Shown: positions 8,771 through 16,417 of the stretch, piece by piece
Layout of the letters: every line of letters starts with the position of its first letter
Position numbering within the stretch: the stretch's first letter is position 1
Source of the DNA: Candidatus Pacearchaeota archaeon UBA92
GTDB lineage: Archaea > Nanobdellota > Nanobdellia > Pacearchaeales > GW2011-AR1
Length of the DNA: 33,586 nucleotides
NCBI GenBank assembly: GCA_002497285.1
Contig: DANJ01000005.1
Coordinates: 1 to 33,586, forward strand
Reading direction: 5' to 3'
Notes under the pieces: model-generated
Seen by the model: the letters and a program-made list of their open reading frames with translations, nothing else
What the model was told of the DNA's origin: nothing
The model's database searches: none
Position numbers and translations under genes: made by a program

Positions 8771-8802
8771 TGTAAAAATTTTAATTAGAAAATCGTGAAT
8801 TA

Positions 8803-8850
8803 GAAATTTCCGAATACTGCGGAGCTTGCTCTGGTTCGGTAGGAAATTTC
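8803..8850. repeat. 48-bp concentric palindrome
   Basis: GAAATTTCC (8803-8811) is the exact reverse complement of GGAAATTTC (8842-8850). An inner stem CGGAGC-TT-GCTCTG (8820-8833, one G:T pair) has exactly the same centre, between 8826 and 8827. The arms between them can also pair in a shifted register (CCGAA 8810-8814 with TTCGG 8835-8839). It lies between divergent promoters, so it is unlikely to be a simple terminator. Confidence 0.6.
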
Positions 8851-8876
8851 AACGATTTTATTTATTGAAGAAAAAG

Positions 8877-8885
8877 TTTAAATAG
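8877..8885 (+). promoter_or_regulatory. TATA box of the lipoprotein gene
   Basis: TTTAAATAG lies about 28-36 nt before the ATG at 8913. Confidence 0.5.
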
Positions 8886-8912
8886 TTCGTTTTATTGAAA
8901 TTATAGTAAAAA

Positions 8913-9620
8913 ATGACCTACGATAGCCAAGATATGGCTCGTTTGGGTGATGCGAGCTCGAGTGAATCGGGTTTGACGAAGAGAGTTCTGTCGAAATTTA
9001 CTGGTTTTGTTACTGCTGGAATGATTGGTTTGGCTTCTATTGTTAATACTGGATGTGAAATGAGTGACCAACAGGCTATGGGGCTTTTGTTAGGGGGTGT
9101 TGCTCCTTATGGTAAGGATGTGAGGGCATCACAAACTGCGGATTATTTGGGGCGTGCATTGATAGCTGGAGATAATGCTTCGAGAAGTGCAAGTAATGTT
9201 ACACAGAATAATTATGGGAATGGAAATTCGAATGGGAATAATGGGGGGAATGTTCAGCAGAGAGTTGAGGAAAGAAAACCTCTATGGAGTGGAAAACCTT
9301 TGCAATTTTATAAATCTGGATGTATGAATTTAGGAAATGGAGTTTTTCAAATTTATGATTCTGGAGTTCAATTCCTGTCAAGTCATACTACTAATGAGAA
9401 ATTTAATTTTTTCTCTTTTCCTTATAAATCTATAATTCAAATATCTTCGGATGAGGGGGGTTGGTTAGATGGGGTGGATTATCTTTGTCTGGTAGCCCGA
9501 AACTGGGAAACTGCAGAAGGATATGGTTATAGGTTGTTTATTGATAAAGAACAAAATGTTACAGAGTTGGCTAGGTGGATATCAAACAAATGTCCTAATG
9601 CTACCTGGGAAATTGAGTAA
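8913..9620 (+). CDS. Predicted lipoprotein with Asn/Gly linker and PH-like domain
   Basis: The 235-residue protein has a 30-residue polar start, a hydrophobic stretch (about 31-44) and a lipobox-like NTGC at 45-48, suggesting export and anchoring through Cys48. Residues 99-113 form a low-complexity Asn/Gly/Ser linker. The C-terminal half (about 128-235) looks like a small beta domain; the run FSFPYKSIIQIS resembles the PH/GRAM-type bPH fold, a weak assignment. The unusually long N-region before the hydrophobic core leaves open a later start (Met8). It precedes the large surface protein by 40 bp on the same strand; both have TATA boxes, so they may be co-regulated rather than a single operon. 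Confidence 0.75.
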   Translation: MTYDSQDMARLGDASSSESGLTKRVLSKFTGFVTAGMIGLASIVNTGCEMSDQQAMGLLLGGVAPYGKDVRASQTADYLGRALIAGDNASRSASNVTQNNYGNGNSNGNNGGNVQQRVEERKPLWSGKPLQFYKSGCMNLGNGVFQIYDSGVQFLSSHTTNEKFNFFSFPYKSIIQISSDEGGWLDGVDYLCLVARNWETAEGYGYRLFIDKEQNVTELARWISNKCPNATWEIE

Positions 9621-9631
9621 GTCTAAGAATA

Positions 9632-9640
9632 TTTATAAAT
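9632..9640 (+). promoter_or_regulatory. TATA box of the large surface protein
   Basis: TTTATAAAT lies 21-29 nt before the ATG at 9661. Confidence 0.55.
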
Positions 9641-9660
9641 GGCGTCCTATTAATTAATAC

Positions 9661-11829
9661 ATGTCGGAAAAGAGGCGGAGCTTTGTTATTTGTAATGTAG
9701 CACTAAGTGAAATTTTCATATTAATTTTGGCTGTTTTTGCGTTTGCTTTTATTGTTGGAGAAGCTGGGAGGGTGAGTGCGGGTCCGGAGCAGGAGATAGA
9801 TTATAGTGCTGTAGATTTAGTGGGTAGTGATCTCGGAGAGGGAAATCCGGCAGCAACAAATAATCCAACTGATACCACAAAAGCGGGAGGAGATATCATA
9901 CCCAAACTATTTGGGGGTAGTTTCTTTTTACGTGAGAAGAGTACAGAAGTGGGCGGCGTGGTTACGGAAGGCGAAATAATTCTCGGCGGTGTTCCTGCAC
10001 ACTTGATTACTGGAGCACTTTGGGGCGGAATTGCTGGAGGAGTTACATATATGATTGCGGGACTTCTTGGTGCGAGTGACGAACAAGCAAAGGCTGCATC
10101 CCTTGCTGTTGGACTTGGAGTTGGAATTGCGAGATTCGGATTTTTACAGGCACAGGCTGCTGCTGCTGGTAATAAAGTATTATTTGGCGATTTATTTACT
10201 AAACTTGGATTCGGCACAACGCAGGTCGCATTCTTATGGGGAATAGGAATTGCGGCGGTGGCGTTTATTATTCTTTACAAGAAAACAGAAATACAAAAGG
10301 TAACTCTTGAATGTTTGCCTTGGGAAGCTCCTCTTGGTGGAAAAAGCTGTGAAGAATGTAATAGTGATAGTTTGCAACCTTGCTCTGAATATAGATGTAA
10401 AGCGCTTGGACAGGCTTGCGATATTGTAAACAAAGGAACAACCGACGAGAAATGCGTATGGGTTAATCCTAATGATGTTAAGTCTCCTCAAATAACTCCT
10501 TGGGATAAGCCACTTACAGAAGGACACAGATATAGCAATCATGATACATTACCTTCAAGTCAGGGCGCTAAAATTGTAAGAAATCCAAATAATTGCATTC
10601 AGGCGTTTACTCCATTACAATTTGGAATTGTTACAGATGAGCCTGCGCAATGTAAGATAGATATTGTTCCTAACAAAGGAAGCACACAGGATGTATTTGA
10701 CAATATGCAATATTATTTCGGAGATAGCTTATATGGATATAATCATACAGAAACATTAAATCTACCAAGTCCTGAATCTGTAAAGAATACCTTAAATGGA
10801 ACTGAAGCTCCTGAAGTTCCAATAGATGGAATTTATAACTTTTATACTAGATGTAGAGATGCGAATGGAAACTTTAATGTTCAGGAATTTGTTTTCCAGT
10901 TGTGTGTTGATGATGCTCCTGACACAACTCCTCCTGTAATAGTTGAAACTTCAATAAATTCAGGAAGCTATGTTTCTTACGGAATTGATGAAGTAGGTAT
11001 TGATGTTTATGTTAATGAACCTGCTGACTGTAGATGGGATATTGAATCAAAGAATTATGACGATATGGTAAACACTATGGAATGTAGTAGTGAAATATAT
11101 GAAATGAATGCAAGACAATTGTATCCTTGTTCTGGAACTCTTAAAGGAATTGAGGACAAGAAGGATAATAAGTTTTATTTCAGATGTAGAGATAAGCCAA
11201 CTGCTCCTGGAAATGAAAGAAACACCAACGTTCAGAGTTATGAATTTGTCTTGAAAGGAAGTCAGCCATTGAATATTATAAAAACAGGACCTAATGAAAC
11301 AATATTTGGAAGCACTACCAGTGTTAAAGTTGATTTGACTGCTGAAACAAGCAATGGTGCCGAGGAAGGAAAAGCAACTTGCTACTTTAGTAATTCTGGA
11401 GCGCAGGGAAGTTATATCGCGATGTTTGAAACTTTTGATTACAAACACAAACAGAAATTACAATTGCCAGAAGGGGATTATACCTACTATTTGAGATGTG
11501 TAGACGTCGGAGGAAATAGTGCAGATGAAAGTGTTGAATTCAGAGTTGAGACGGACAATGAGGCGCCTATGGTTACAAGGGCTTATAGGACTGATGGATT
11601 GAAGATAGTAACAAATGAGGATGCTGAGTGCGTGTATAGTTTGAATAGTTGTAATTATGTATTTGAAGAGGGCTTGAAGATGATTTATAGTAATCCTAGT
11701 ATTAAGACGAATCACTTTGCTGAATGGCAACCCAATATTGTCTATTATATTAAGTGTAGGGACTTTTATGGAAATGCACCATTACCTGACCAATGTTCTA
11801 TGATTGCCAGCGCGAGTAATGTTAAGTAG
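9661..11829 (+). CDS. Large Cys-rich surface protein with four Ig-like repeats
   Basis: This 722-residue protein is not a named family I can identify. An N-terminal hydrophobic helix (about 15-33, ALSEIFILILAVFAFAF) has a Glu at its start, faintly like type IV pilin signals. Two further hydrophobic Gly/Ala-rich segments follow (about 111-137 and 189-206). Next is a Cys-rich module (217-265) with CEEC...CSEYRCKALGQAC...C, then four tandem domains of one plan: [acidic]-A-x-C near 331, 457, 574 and 657, each closed by an aromatic-rich [R/K]C-x-D motif (Cys 398, 509, 613, 699), most with a following GN. This suggests Ig-like beta domains each pinned by a disulfide outside the cell. It sits between a lipoprotein and a Nudix gene, inside the transcription/translation cluster. 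Confidence 0.85.
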   Translation: MSEKRRSFVICNVALSEIFILILAVFAFAFIVGEAGRVSAGPEQEIDYSAVDLVGSDLGEGNPAATNNPTDTTKAGGDIIPKLFGGSFFLREKSTEVGGVVTEGEIILGGVPAHLITGALWGGIAGGVTYMIAGLLGASDEQAKAASLAVGLGVGIARFGFLQAQAAAAGNKVLFGDLFTKLGFGTTQVAFLWGIGIAAVAFIILYKKTEIQKVTLECLPWEAPLGGKSCEECNSDSLQPCSEYRCKALGQACDIVNKGTTDEKCVWVNPNDVKSPQITPWDKPLTEGHRYSNHDTLPSSQGAKIVRNPNNCIQAFTPLQFGIVTDEPAQCKIDIVPNKGSTQDVFDNMQYYFGDSLYGYNHTETLNLPSPESVKNTLNGTEAPEVPIDGIYNFYTRCRDANGNFNVQEFVFQLCVDDAPDTTPPVIVETSINSGSYVSYGIDEVGIDVYVNEPADCRWDIESKNYDDMVNTMECSSEIYEMNARQLYPCSGTLKGIEDKKDNKFYFRCRDKPTAPGNERNTNVQSYEFVLKGSQPLNIIKTGPNETIFGSTTSVKVDLTAETSNGAEEGKATCYFSNSGAQGSYIAMFETFDYKHKQKLQLPEGDYTYYLRCVDVGGNSADESVEFRVETDNEAPMVTRAYRTDGLKIVTNEDAECVYSLNSCNYVFEEGLKMIYSNPSIKTNHFAEWQPNIVYYIKCRDFYGNAPLPDQCSMIASASNVK

Positions 11830-11830
11830 A

Positions 11831-11840
11831 TTTATATAGG
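11831..11840 (+). promoter_or_regulatory. TATA box of the Nudix gene
   Basis: TTTATATAGG lies 20-29 nt before the ATG at 11860. Confidence 0.55.
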
Positions 11841-11859
11841 TTAAATCTGAATTTATTTA

Positions 11860-12336
11860 ATGGTAGAATTAGACGAGAAGCATTATGCTGCAACTGTTTA
11901 TGTAATTTCTAAAGAAATGCCTAGAAAAATATTGTTAGTACATCATAAAAAATTTAACAAATGGATGCCTCCTGGAGGACATGAAGAATTATTAGAAAAT
12001 TCGTATGAAGCTGCAATAAGAGAAGTTTTTGAAGAAACCGGGATAGATATTAAGAATTATATGCCTGAAGCAACGAAGTTAGATGATAGGGCTATTTCAT
12101 TGCCTAGACCTGAATTTATATTGCAAGAAAAAATAGAGGCTCATGGAGGGCATCCAGAACATTATCATTTAGATATGGTTTATATTGTCAAGGTACCCAT
12201 GCAGGAAGTTAAACATCAGGAGTCTGAATCTCATGGAATAAAATGGTTCTCTCAGGAAGAGGTAAAAAAGATAGATACTTTTGATAATGTTAAGATTGTT
12301 TTAGGGAAGATATTAGACAACGATAGTAATGCCTAA
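11860..12336 (+). CDS. Nudix hydrolase
   Basis: The 158-residue protein holds a complete Nudix box at residues 40-62: G40, five residues, E46, seven residues, then REVFEETGI, where Arg54, Glu55, Glu58 and Glu59 form the Mg-binding site. The family hydrolyses nucleoside diphosphates linked to another group. The N-terminal strand (YAATVYVIS) and the WMPPGG approach to the box are typical. The substrate cannot be read from the sequence. It lies between the surface-protein block and rps12 with its own TATA box. Confidence 0.9.
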   Translation: MVELDEKHYAATVYVISKEMPRKILLVHHKKFNKWMPPGGHEELLENSYEAAIREVFEETGIDIKNYMPEATKLDDRAISLPRPEFILQEKIEAHGGHPEHYHLDMVYIVKVPMQEVKHQESESHGIKWFSQEEVKKIDTFDNVKIVLGKILDNDSNA

Positions 12337-12337
12337 A

Positions 12338-12360
12338 GATTTAAAAACGCATTTTTTCTA
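12338..12360 (+). promoter_or_regulatory. Promoter of rps12-rps7 (TATA plus T-tract)
   Basis: GATTTAAAAAC (12338-12348) is followed by GCATTTTTTCTA (12349-12360), and the ATG is at 12369. The same TATA/T-tract arrangement, nearly base for base, precedes fusA at 13683-13704. Confidence 0.6.
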
Positions 12361-12368
12361 AGGATGAT

Positions 12369-12785
12369 ATGGGATTAATGAATGCACAAAAACTTAAGAA
12401 GAATAGACGAAAGTTTAAGTGGAGCCAGAAGAAGTATCAGAAGAGAAAAATCGGAACGAAGTTCGACCCGCTTAAAGGGGCTTCTCAAGGAAAGGGAATT
12501 GTAATAAGTAAGTTTCAGAAAGAAGCTAAGCAGCCAAACTCTGCTATGAGAAAGTGTTGCAAGGTACAATTAATTAAGAATGGAATTCAGGTTGGTGCTT
12601 TCATTCCGGGCAATTTGGCTCAAAAATTTGTTGATGAACATGATGAAGTTATAATTGAAAGAATTGGTGGAAAACAAGGAAGAACTAAAGGAGATATTCC
12701 TGGAATCCGATTTCAAGTAATTCAAGTTAATGATCAACCATTGAGAAGACTATGGAAGGGAACAATAGAGAAGGGTAGAAGATAA
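12369..12785 (+). CDS. rps12: Ribosomal protein S12 (uS12)
   Basis: The 138-residue protein is archaeal uS12 of the small-subunit decoding centre. Diagnostic segments are KFKWSQKKY near residue 16, KQPNSAMRKC around 58-67, FVDEHDEVIIERIGGKQGR and GDIPGIRFQV. The start at 12369 is preferred over the ATG at 12378 because relatives keep a GL-x-A/N-A-x-KL segment that would otherwise be lost. The TAA shares its last base with the rps7 ATG (TAATG), so the pair is translationally coupled. Confidence 0.96.
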   Translation: MGLMNAQKLKKNRRKFKWSQKKYQKRKIGTKFDPLKGASQGKGIVISKFQKEAKQPNSAMRKCCKVQLIKNGIQVGAFIPGNLAQKFVDEHDEVIIERIGGKQGRTKGDIPGIRFQVIQVNDQPLRRLWKGTIEKGRR

Positions 12786-13393
12786 TGACAGAACAAGTAA
12801 TCAAGTTTAAAGCATTCGGCTTATATGATCTTGAAAGTGTAGAAGTGAAAGATGTTACCTTAAAACCATATATCAATATTGATGCAAGATTATTGGTTAA
12901 ATCTCATGGAAGAAATATAGGAAAGTTTGGTTCTGCTAAAACCCACATTTTAGAAAGACTTGCAAACAGAATTGCTGTTCCTGGACATGTAGGAAAAAAA
13001 CATAAGATAATAACAAACTGGGCTTCAGGAAAATATTCTCCTAATATGAGACTTGTTTTAGAAGCACTGGATATAATTGAAAAAAAGAAAAAAGAAAATC
13101 CTATTCAAGTATTAGTGAGGGCAATTGAGAATTGTTCTCCAAGAGACGAAACTACAACTATTGAATATGGTGGGGCAAGATATCCTCAAGCTGTTGATTC
13201 AAGTCCATTAAGAAGAGTAAACATATCCCTTAGATGGATTGTGCAGGGCTCTTATCAGAAAGCATTTGGAAAGAAAAAGAAGATGGCTGAAGCTCTTGCT
13301 AATGAAATCATGCTTGCGTCTGAAGGAAATATGGAAAGTTATGCAATGAGCAAGAAGAATGAATCTGAAAAACAAGCAGACGCTGCGAGATAA
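12785..13393 (+). CDS. rps7: Ribosomal protein S7 (uS7)
   Basis: The 202-residue protein is archaeal uS7, which organises the 30S head. It shows the archaeal N-terminal extension (KAFGLYDLESVEVKD), then LERLANRIA, the beta-hairpin region GGARYPQAVDSSPLRRVN and the C-terminal helix KMAEALANEIMLASEGN. It overlaps rps12 by one base. In most archaea fusA follows; here a 47-residue membrane peptide lies in between. Confidence 0.96.
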   Translation: MTEQVIKFKAFGLYDLESVEVKDVTLKPYINIDARLLVKSHGRNIGKFGSAKTHILERLANRIAVPGHVGKKHKIITNWASGKYSPNMRLVLEALDIIEKKKKENPIQVLVRAIENCSPRDETTTIEYGGARYPQAVDSSPLRRVNISLRWIVQGSYQKAFGKKKKMAEALANEIMLASEGNMESYAMSKKNESEKQADAAR

Positions 13394-13433
13394 TTCTTTT
13401 ATGTAATGATTGTATGCTTTATTTATCAAAGCA

Positions 13434-13442
13434 TTTATAAAC
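13434..13442 (+). promoter_or_regulatory. TATA box of the 47-residue membrane peptide
   Basis: TTTATAAAC lies about 48-56 nt before the preferred ATG at 13490. It lies inside the longer reading frame that opens at 13406, which argues against that start. Confidence 0.5.
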
Positions 13443-13489
13443 ATCTTATCATTAAGATAACTAATAAGGAGAAGGAGGTGAAAAAGAAA

Positions 13490-13633
13490 ATGGCTGGATG
13501 GCAAAGTTGGCTTGCTTTGATTGGTGGAATCCTAGCAGTTGTTAACCCGTGGTGGGGTGCTGAGTTCTACCTTGGTGTCATAGGCGGAGTTCTTGCAATC
13601 ATTGCAGGGGCAGGGCTTATGATGAACAAATAA
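13490..13633 (+). CDS. 47-residue two-helix membrane peptide
   Basis: The protein has two membrane helices rich in glycine (about residues 6-18 and 27-43, with GGILAVV and GVIGGVLAIIAGAG) joined by NPWWGAE. The frame is open from 13406, but a TATA box at 13434 and a strong ribosome-binding site GGAGGTGA (13474-13481) place the start at ATG 13490; an in-frame GTG at 13478 is an alternative. Such a strong Shine-Dalgarno is exceptional in this window. A T-rich run follows at 13640-13673. Function is unknown; placement between rps7 and fusA suggests high expression. Confidence 0.75.
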   Translation: MAGWQSWLALIGGILAVVNPWWGAEFYLGVIGGVLAIIAGAGLMMNK

Positions 13634-13639
13634 GTTTAA

Positions 13640-13673
13640 GGATTTTATTTTTTTTATTAATTATTATTTTTAT
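13640..13673 (+). terminator. T-rich archaeal terminator
   Basis: A run of almost pure T with scattered A follows the 47-residue peptide gene, before the fusA promoter. Archaeal polymerase terminates on such T stretches without a hairpin. Confidence 0.45.
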
Positions 13674-13682
13674 GTATAGCAA

Positions 13683-13704
13683 GTTTTAAAAAGCATTTTT
13701 TCTA
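13683..13704 (+). promoter_or_regulatory. Promoter of fusA (TATA plus T-tract)
   Basis: GTTTTAAAAAGC is followed at once by ATTTTTTCTA, nearly the same as the rps12 promoter. The fusA ATG is at 13714. Confidence 0.6.
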
Positions 13705-13713
13705 GAAGATGGG

Positions 13714-15906
13714 ATGGTTGAGAAGGAAACGAGTTTAAGTAAGATTGAGAGACTGATAAGTCAACAGAAAAATATAAGGAACATAGCCACGTCTGCACAC
13801 ATTCACCACGGAAAAACTGCATTTACAGATAATCTTCTTGCTGCTGCAGGACAAATGGCTGTAAAGTCTGCGGGTGATTTAGATGCGGGAATGGCAACAT
13901 GGCAACATTCTGACGAGCAAGAAAGATTAATGACTGTTGATTCTGCAAATGTTTCTATGCCTCACAAATTTGGAGGAGAAGAATATCTCATTAACCTTAT
14001 TGATACCCCTGGACACGTTGACTTCGGTGGAAATGTTACAAGAGCGATGAGGGCAATTGATGGGACTGTTGTGTTGGTTTGTGCTGTCGAAGGAATAATG
14101 CCTCAAACAGAAACAGTTGTAAGACAAGCCCTTAAAGAAAGAGTTAAACCTGTTTTGTTCATAAATAAAGTTGACAGACTGATTAAGGAACTTAAAGTTA
14201 CTCCTGAACAAATGCAGGCGAGATTTATGAAAATTATAAATGACTTCAATCATCTTCTTATTAGGATTGCTGAGCCGGAATATGTTGATAAATGGCAAGT
14301 GAATGTAAATGATGGAACTGTTGCTTTTGGTTCTGCAAGAGAGAACTGGGCCTTGTCAGTTCCATACATGAAAAAAAAGGATATAAAATTTAAGGATATT
14401 TATAAAATATATGAGTTTGAAGATGAGGTACAGAGAGATAAGTGGGTCTGGGAAAATGCACCATTGCATGAAGTTATTTTAGATATGGTTGTAAAACATC
14501 TTCCAAATCCAATAGAAGCACAAAAATATAGAATTCCTAAAATCTGGAGCGGGGATTTAGAGAGTCAACTTGGAAGAGATTTACAGAACTGTAATAAAGA
14601 TGGAAAGCTAGCATTTATTATAACAAGAATTATTATTGATCCTAAATCTGGGAAAGAGGTTGCTGCCGGAAGACTTTTCTCTGGAACTCTTAAGAATGGA
14701 ATGGAAGTTTATGCTAACAATGCTAAGATGAAAGCGAGGTTACAACAAGTTTTAGTTTATGATGGAATAAAACCTAAACAAGTTGAAAGCGTTCCTGCTG
14801 GAAATGTTCTTGCAATTGTTGGATTGAATGTTAATGTTGGAGAGACAATAACTTCTGAACCAGAACAACCTTTTGAAGAGATAAAACATATTTTCAAGCC
14901 TGTTATTACAAAGTCTATTGAAGTAACAAGATCTGCAGATTTGCCAAAACTGATTGAAATTTTAAGAAAGGTAGGCAAAGAGGACCCAAGCATAGAAATT
15001 GAAATTAATGAAGAAACTGGAGAGAACTTGATTTCAGGAATGGGTGAATTGCACTTGGAGATTATTGAAGGAAGAATAAAGAATGAAAAAGGTCTTGAAG
15101 TTAAGATGGGGTCTCCTATTGTAGTTTATAGAGAGACTGTTGCTAAAAGTAGCAGTGAAGTTGAATCAAGAACACCTAATGGACATAACATATTCTATGT
15201 TAGTATTGAAACTCTTGAGGATGAAGTGTATAAATCATTAGATTCTGATAAAATCCCTGAAGGAAGACTAAAAAAGAGAGCACAGGAAGTTTGGGAGAAA
15301 CTTGAGGCTGCTGGAATGAGTGGAGATGAAGCGAGACAGGTTAAGGATGTTTACAAGGGTAATATTTTTGAAGATAGAACAAGGGGAATTGTTTTGCTTG
15401 GAGAGATTATTGAATCTTTGATGGATGGTTGGAGATTGGTTGTTGATGCTGGGCCTTTAGCAAAAGAGCCTTTGACAAAGACCAAGTTTATATTACATGA
15501 TATAAAAATTCACGTTGACCATATGCATAGAGGGCCTGCTCAGGTTTATCCTGCTGTGAGAAAAGGTATTTTTGAATCAATGAAGTTGGCTGGACCTGCA
15601 ATGCTTGAGCCAATACAGACACACTTAGTTGAAGCACCTCTTGATTTTATGGGCTCTGTAACAAATCTTATTGCAAGTAAGAGGGGAATTTTGGAAGATG
15701 TTCAACAGGAAGCTGGACAGGTTATAATAAGGGCACAAATTCCAGTTGCTGAAATGATTGGCTGGAGTTCTGATTTAAGAAGCGCAACTGAAGGAAGAGG
15801 CGTTTCTAGTTTGATTGATCAAAATTTCAAAATTCTTCCAAGAGAAATGCAGGAAAATGTTATTAAGAAGATTAGAAGTAGAAAGGGCTTGGCTGAGAAT
15901 CAGTAA
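13714..15906 (+). CDS. fusA: Translation elongation factor EF-2
   Basis: The 730-residue protein is archaeal EF-2, the GTPase that drives translocation. G3 (DTPGH, 97-101), G4 (NKVD, 151-154), domain II, the GMGELHLEI segment of domain III and the domain IV tip MHRGPAQ with His605, the residue modified to diphthamide in relatives, are intact. Two GTPase motifs differ: the P-loop reads AHIHHGKT (28-35) where Asp is usual at position 31, and switch I reads RLMT (71-74) where RGIT is usual; the catalytic Thr74 is kept. EF-1A in the same window has both motifs unchanged. The stop codon abuts the next ATG. Confidence 0.96.
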   Translation: MVEKETSLSKIERLISQQKNIRNIATSAHIHHGKTAFTDNLLAAAGQMAVKSAGDLDAGMATWQHSDEQERLMTVDSANVSMPHKFGGEEYLINLIDTPGHVDFGGNVTRAMRAIDGTVVLVCAVEGIMPQTETVVRQALKERVKPVLFINKVDRLIKELKVTPEQMQARFMKIINDFNHLLIRIAEPEYVDKWQVNVNDGTVAFGSARENWALSVPYMKKKDIKFKDIYKIYEFEDEVQRDKWVWENAPLHEVILDMVVKHLPNPIEAQKYRIPKIWSGDLESQLGRDLQNCNKDGKLAFIITRIIIDPKSGKEVAAGRLFSGTLKNGMEVYANNAKMKARLQQVLVYDGIKPKQVESVPAGNVLAIVGLNVNVGETITSEPEQPFEEIKHIFKPVITKSIEVTRSADLPKLIEILRKVGKEDPSIEIEINEETGENLISGMGELHLEIIEGRIKNEKGLEVKMGSPIVVYRETVAKSSSEVESRTPNGHNIFYVSIETLEDEVYKSLDSDKIPEGRLKKRAQEVWEKLEAAGMSGDEARQVKDVYKGNIFEDRTRGIVLLGEIIESLMDGWRLVVDAGPLAKEPLTKTKFILHDIKIHVDHMHRGPAQVYPAVRKGIFESMKLAGPAMLEPIQTHLVEAPLDFMGSVTNLIASKRGILEDVQQEAGQVIIRAQIPVAEMIGWSSDLRSATEGRGVSSLIDQNFKILPREMQENVIKKIRSRKGLAENQ

Positions 15907-16302
15907 ATGGGTTCAGGTCATGGACGTGGCGGAAGAAAAGACGCTTCTTATGATTCTACCTGGCAAGTTAAAAGGGCTAAAGAAATTCTAGAAGCAATCG
16001 ATGGAAAATTGTCGGACCCTGAAGACGAATTAGATTCGATTTATCTTGAAGCTGTTGTTCAATTTAAGTCTAGAGATAATAGGGGTGCTCAAAAAACGCT
16101 AAGAAGATTAGCAACAATAAACCCATATTATAATCCTCGTAAAAGAGGTTTTGTGCTTAAGGATTCTGTTTCTCCAGTAGATGAAAGAGGAGCTAACTTC
16201 CAAAAAGGAAGAAATATTGTGGACGCTACTAGACAAGATGTTCTTCTTACAATTGAACGTATGTATTCTAGTTTGAATTCTCATTATAATGTGCCTGCTT
16301 AA
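15907..16302 (+). CDS. Unknown 131-residue protein coupled to EF-2
   Basis: I do not recognise this family. The start GSGHGRGGRKD is Gly/Arg-rich and probably flexible. A helical middle follows (WQVKRAKEILEAIDGKL, then EDELDSIYLEAVVQF and AQKTLRRLATINPYY), with a look of TPR-like helix pairs. The C-terminal part contains RQDVLLTIERMYSSLNSH. The ATG directly follows the EF-2 TAA, so it is very likely on the same message and translated by coupling. A role in translation, or a factor acting on EF-2 or the ribosome, is a guess from position only. Confidence 0.8.
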   Translation: MGSGHGRGGRKDASYDSTWQVKRAKEILEAIDGKLSDPEDELDSIYLEAVVQFKSRDNRGAQKTLRRLATINPYYNPRKRGFVLKDSVSPVDERGANFQKGRNIVDATRQDVLLTIERMYSSLNSHYNVPA

Positions 16303-16304
16303 TA

Positions 16305-16322
16305 TTATTTAATGTTAAATAA
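16305..16322. repeat. 18-bp AT palindrome
   Basis: TTATTTAA-TG-TTAAATAA is a perfect eight-pair inverted repeat just after the EF-2-coupled gene, and TTTATTTAA recurs at 16324-16332. It could be an operator for the RHH gene downstream or part of a terminator; the pure AT content makes chance plausible. Confidence 0.35.
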
Positions 16323-16417
16323 CTTTATTTAATCTATTATTATGGGTTTTGTCGTTGTTGATATAGAAAGCTTTATTAAGATTGATTAACTCTAAATAAC
16401 ATAAATAAGAGAGGAAG

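Noticed and set aside
9801..10217. 138-codon minus-strand ORF opposite the surface protein
   Set aside because: It is Pro/Ser/Ala-biased as expected for an antisense shadow of a Gly-rich coding region, with no promoter or family match.
13406..13489. Longer start for the 47-residue membrane peptide
   Set aside because: The TATA box at 13434-13442 lies inside this stretch, and the strong ribosome-binding site points to ATG 13490.
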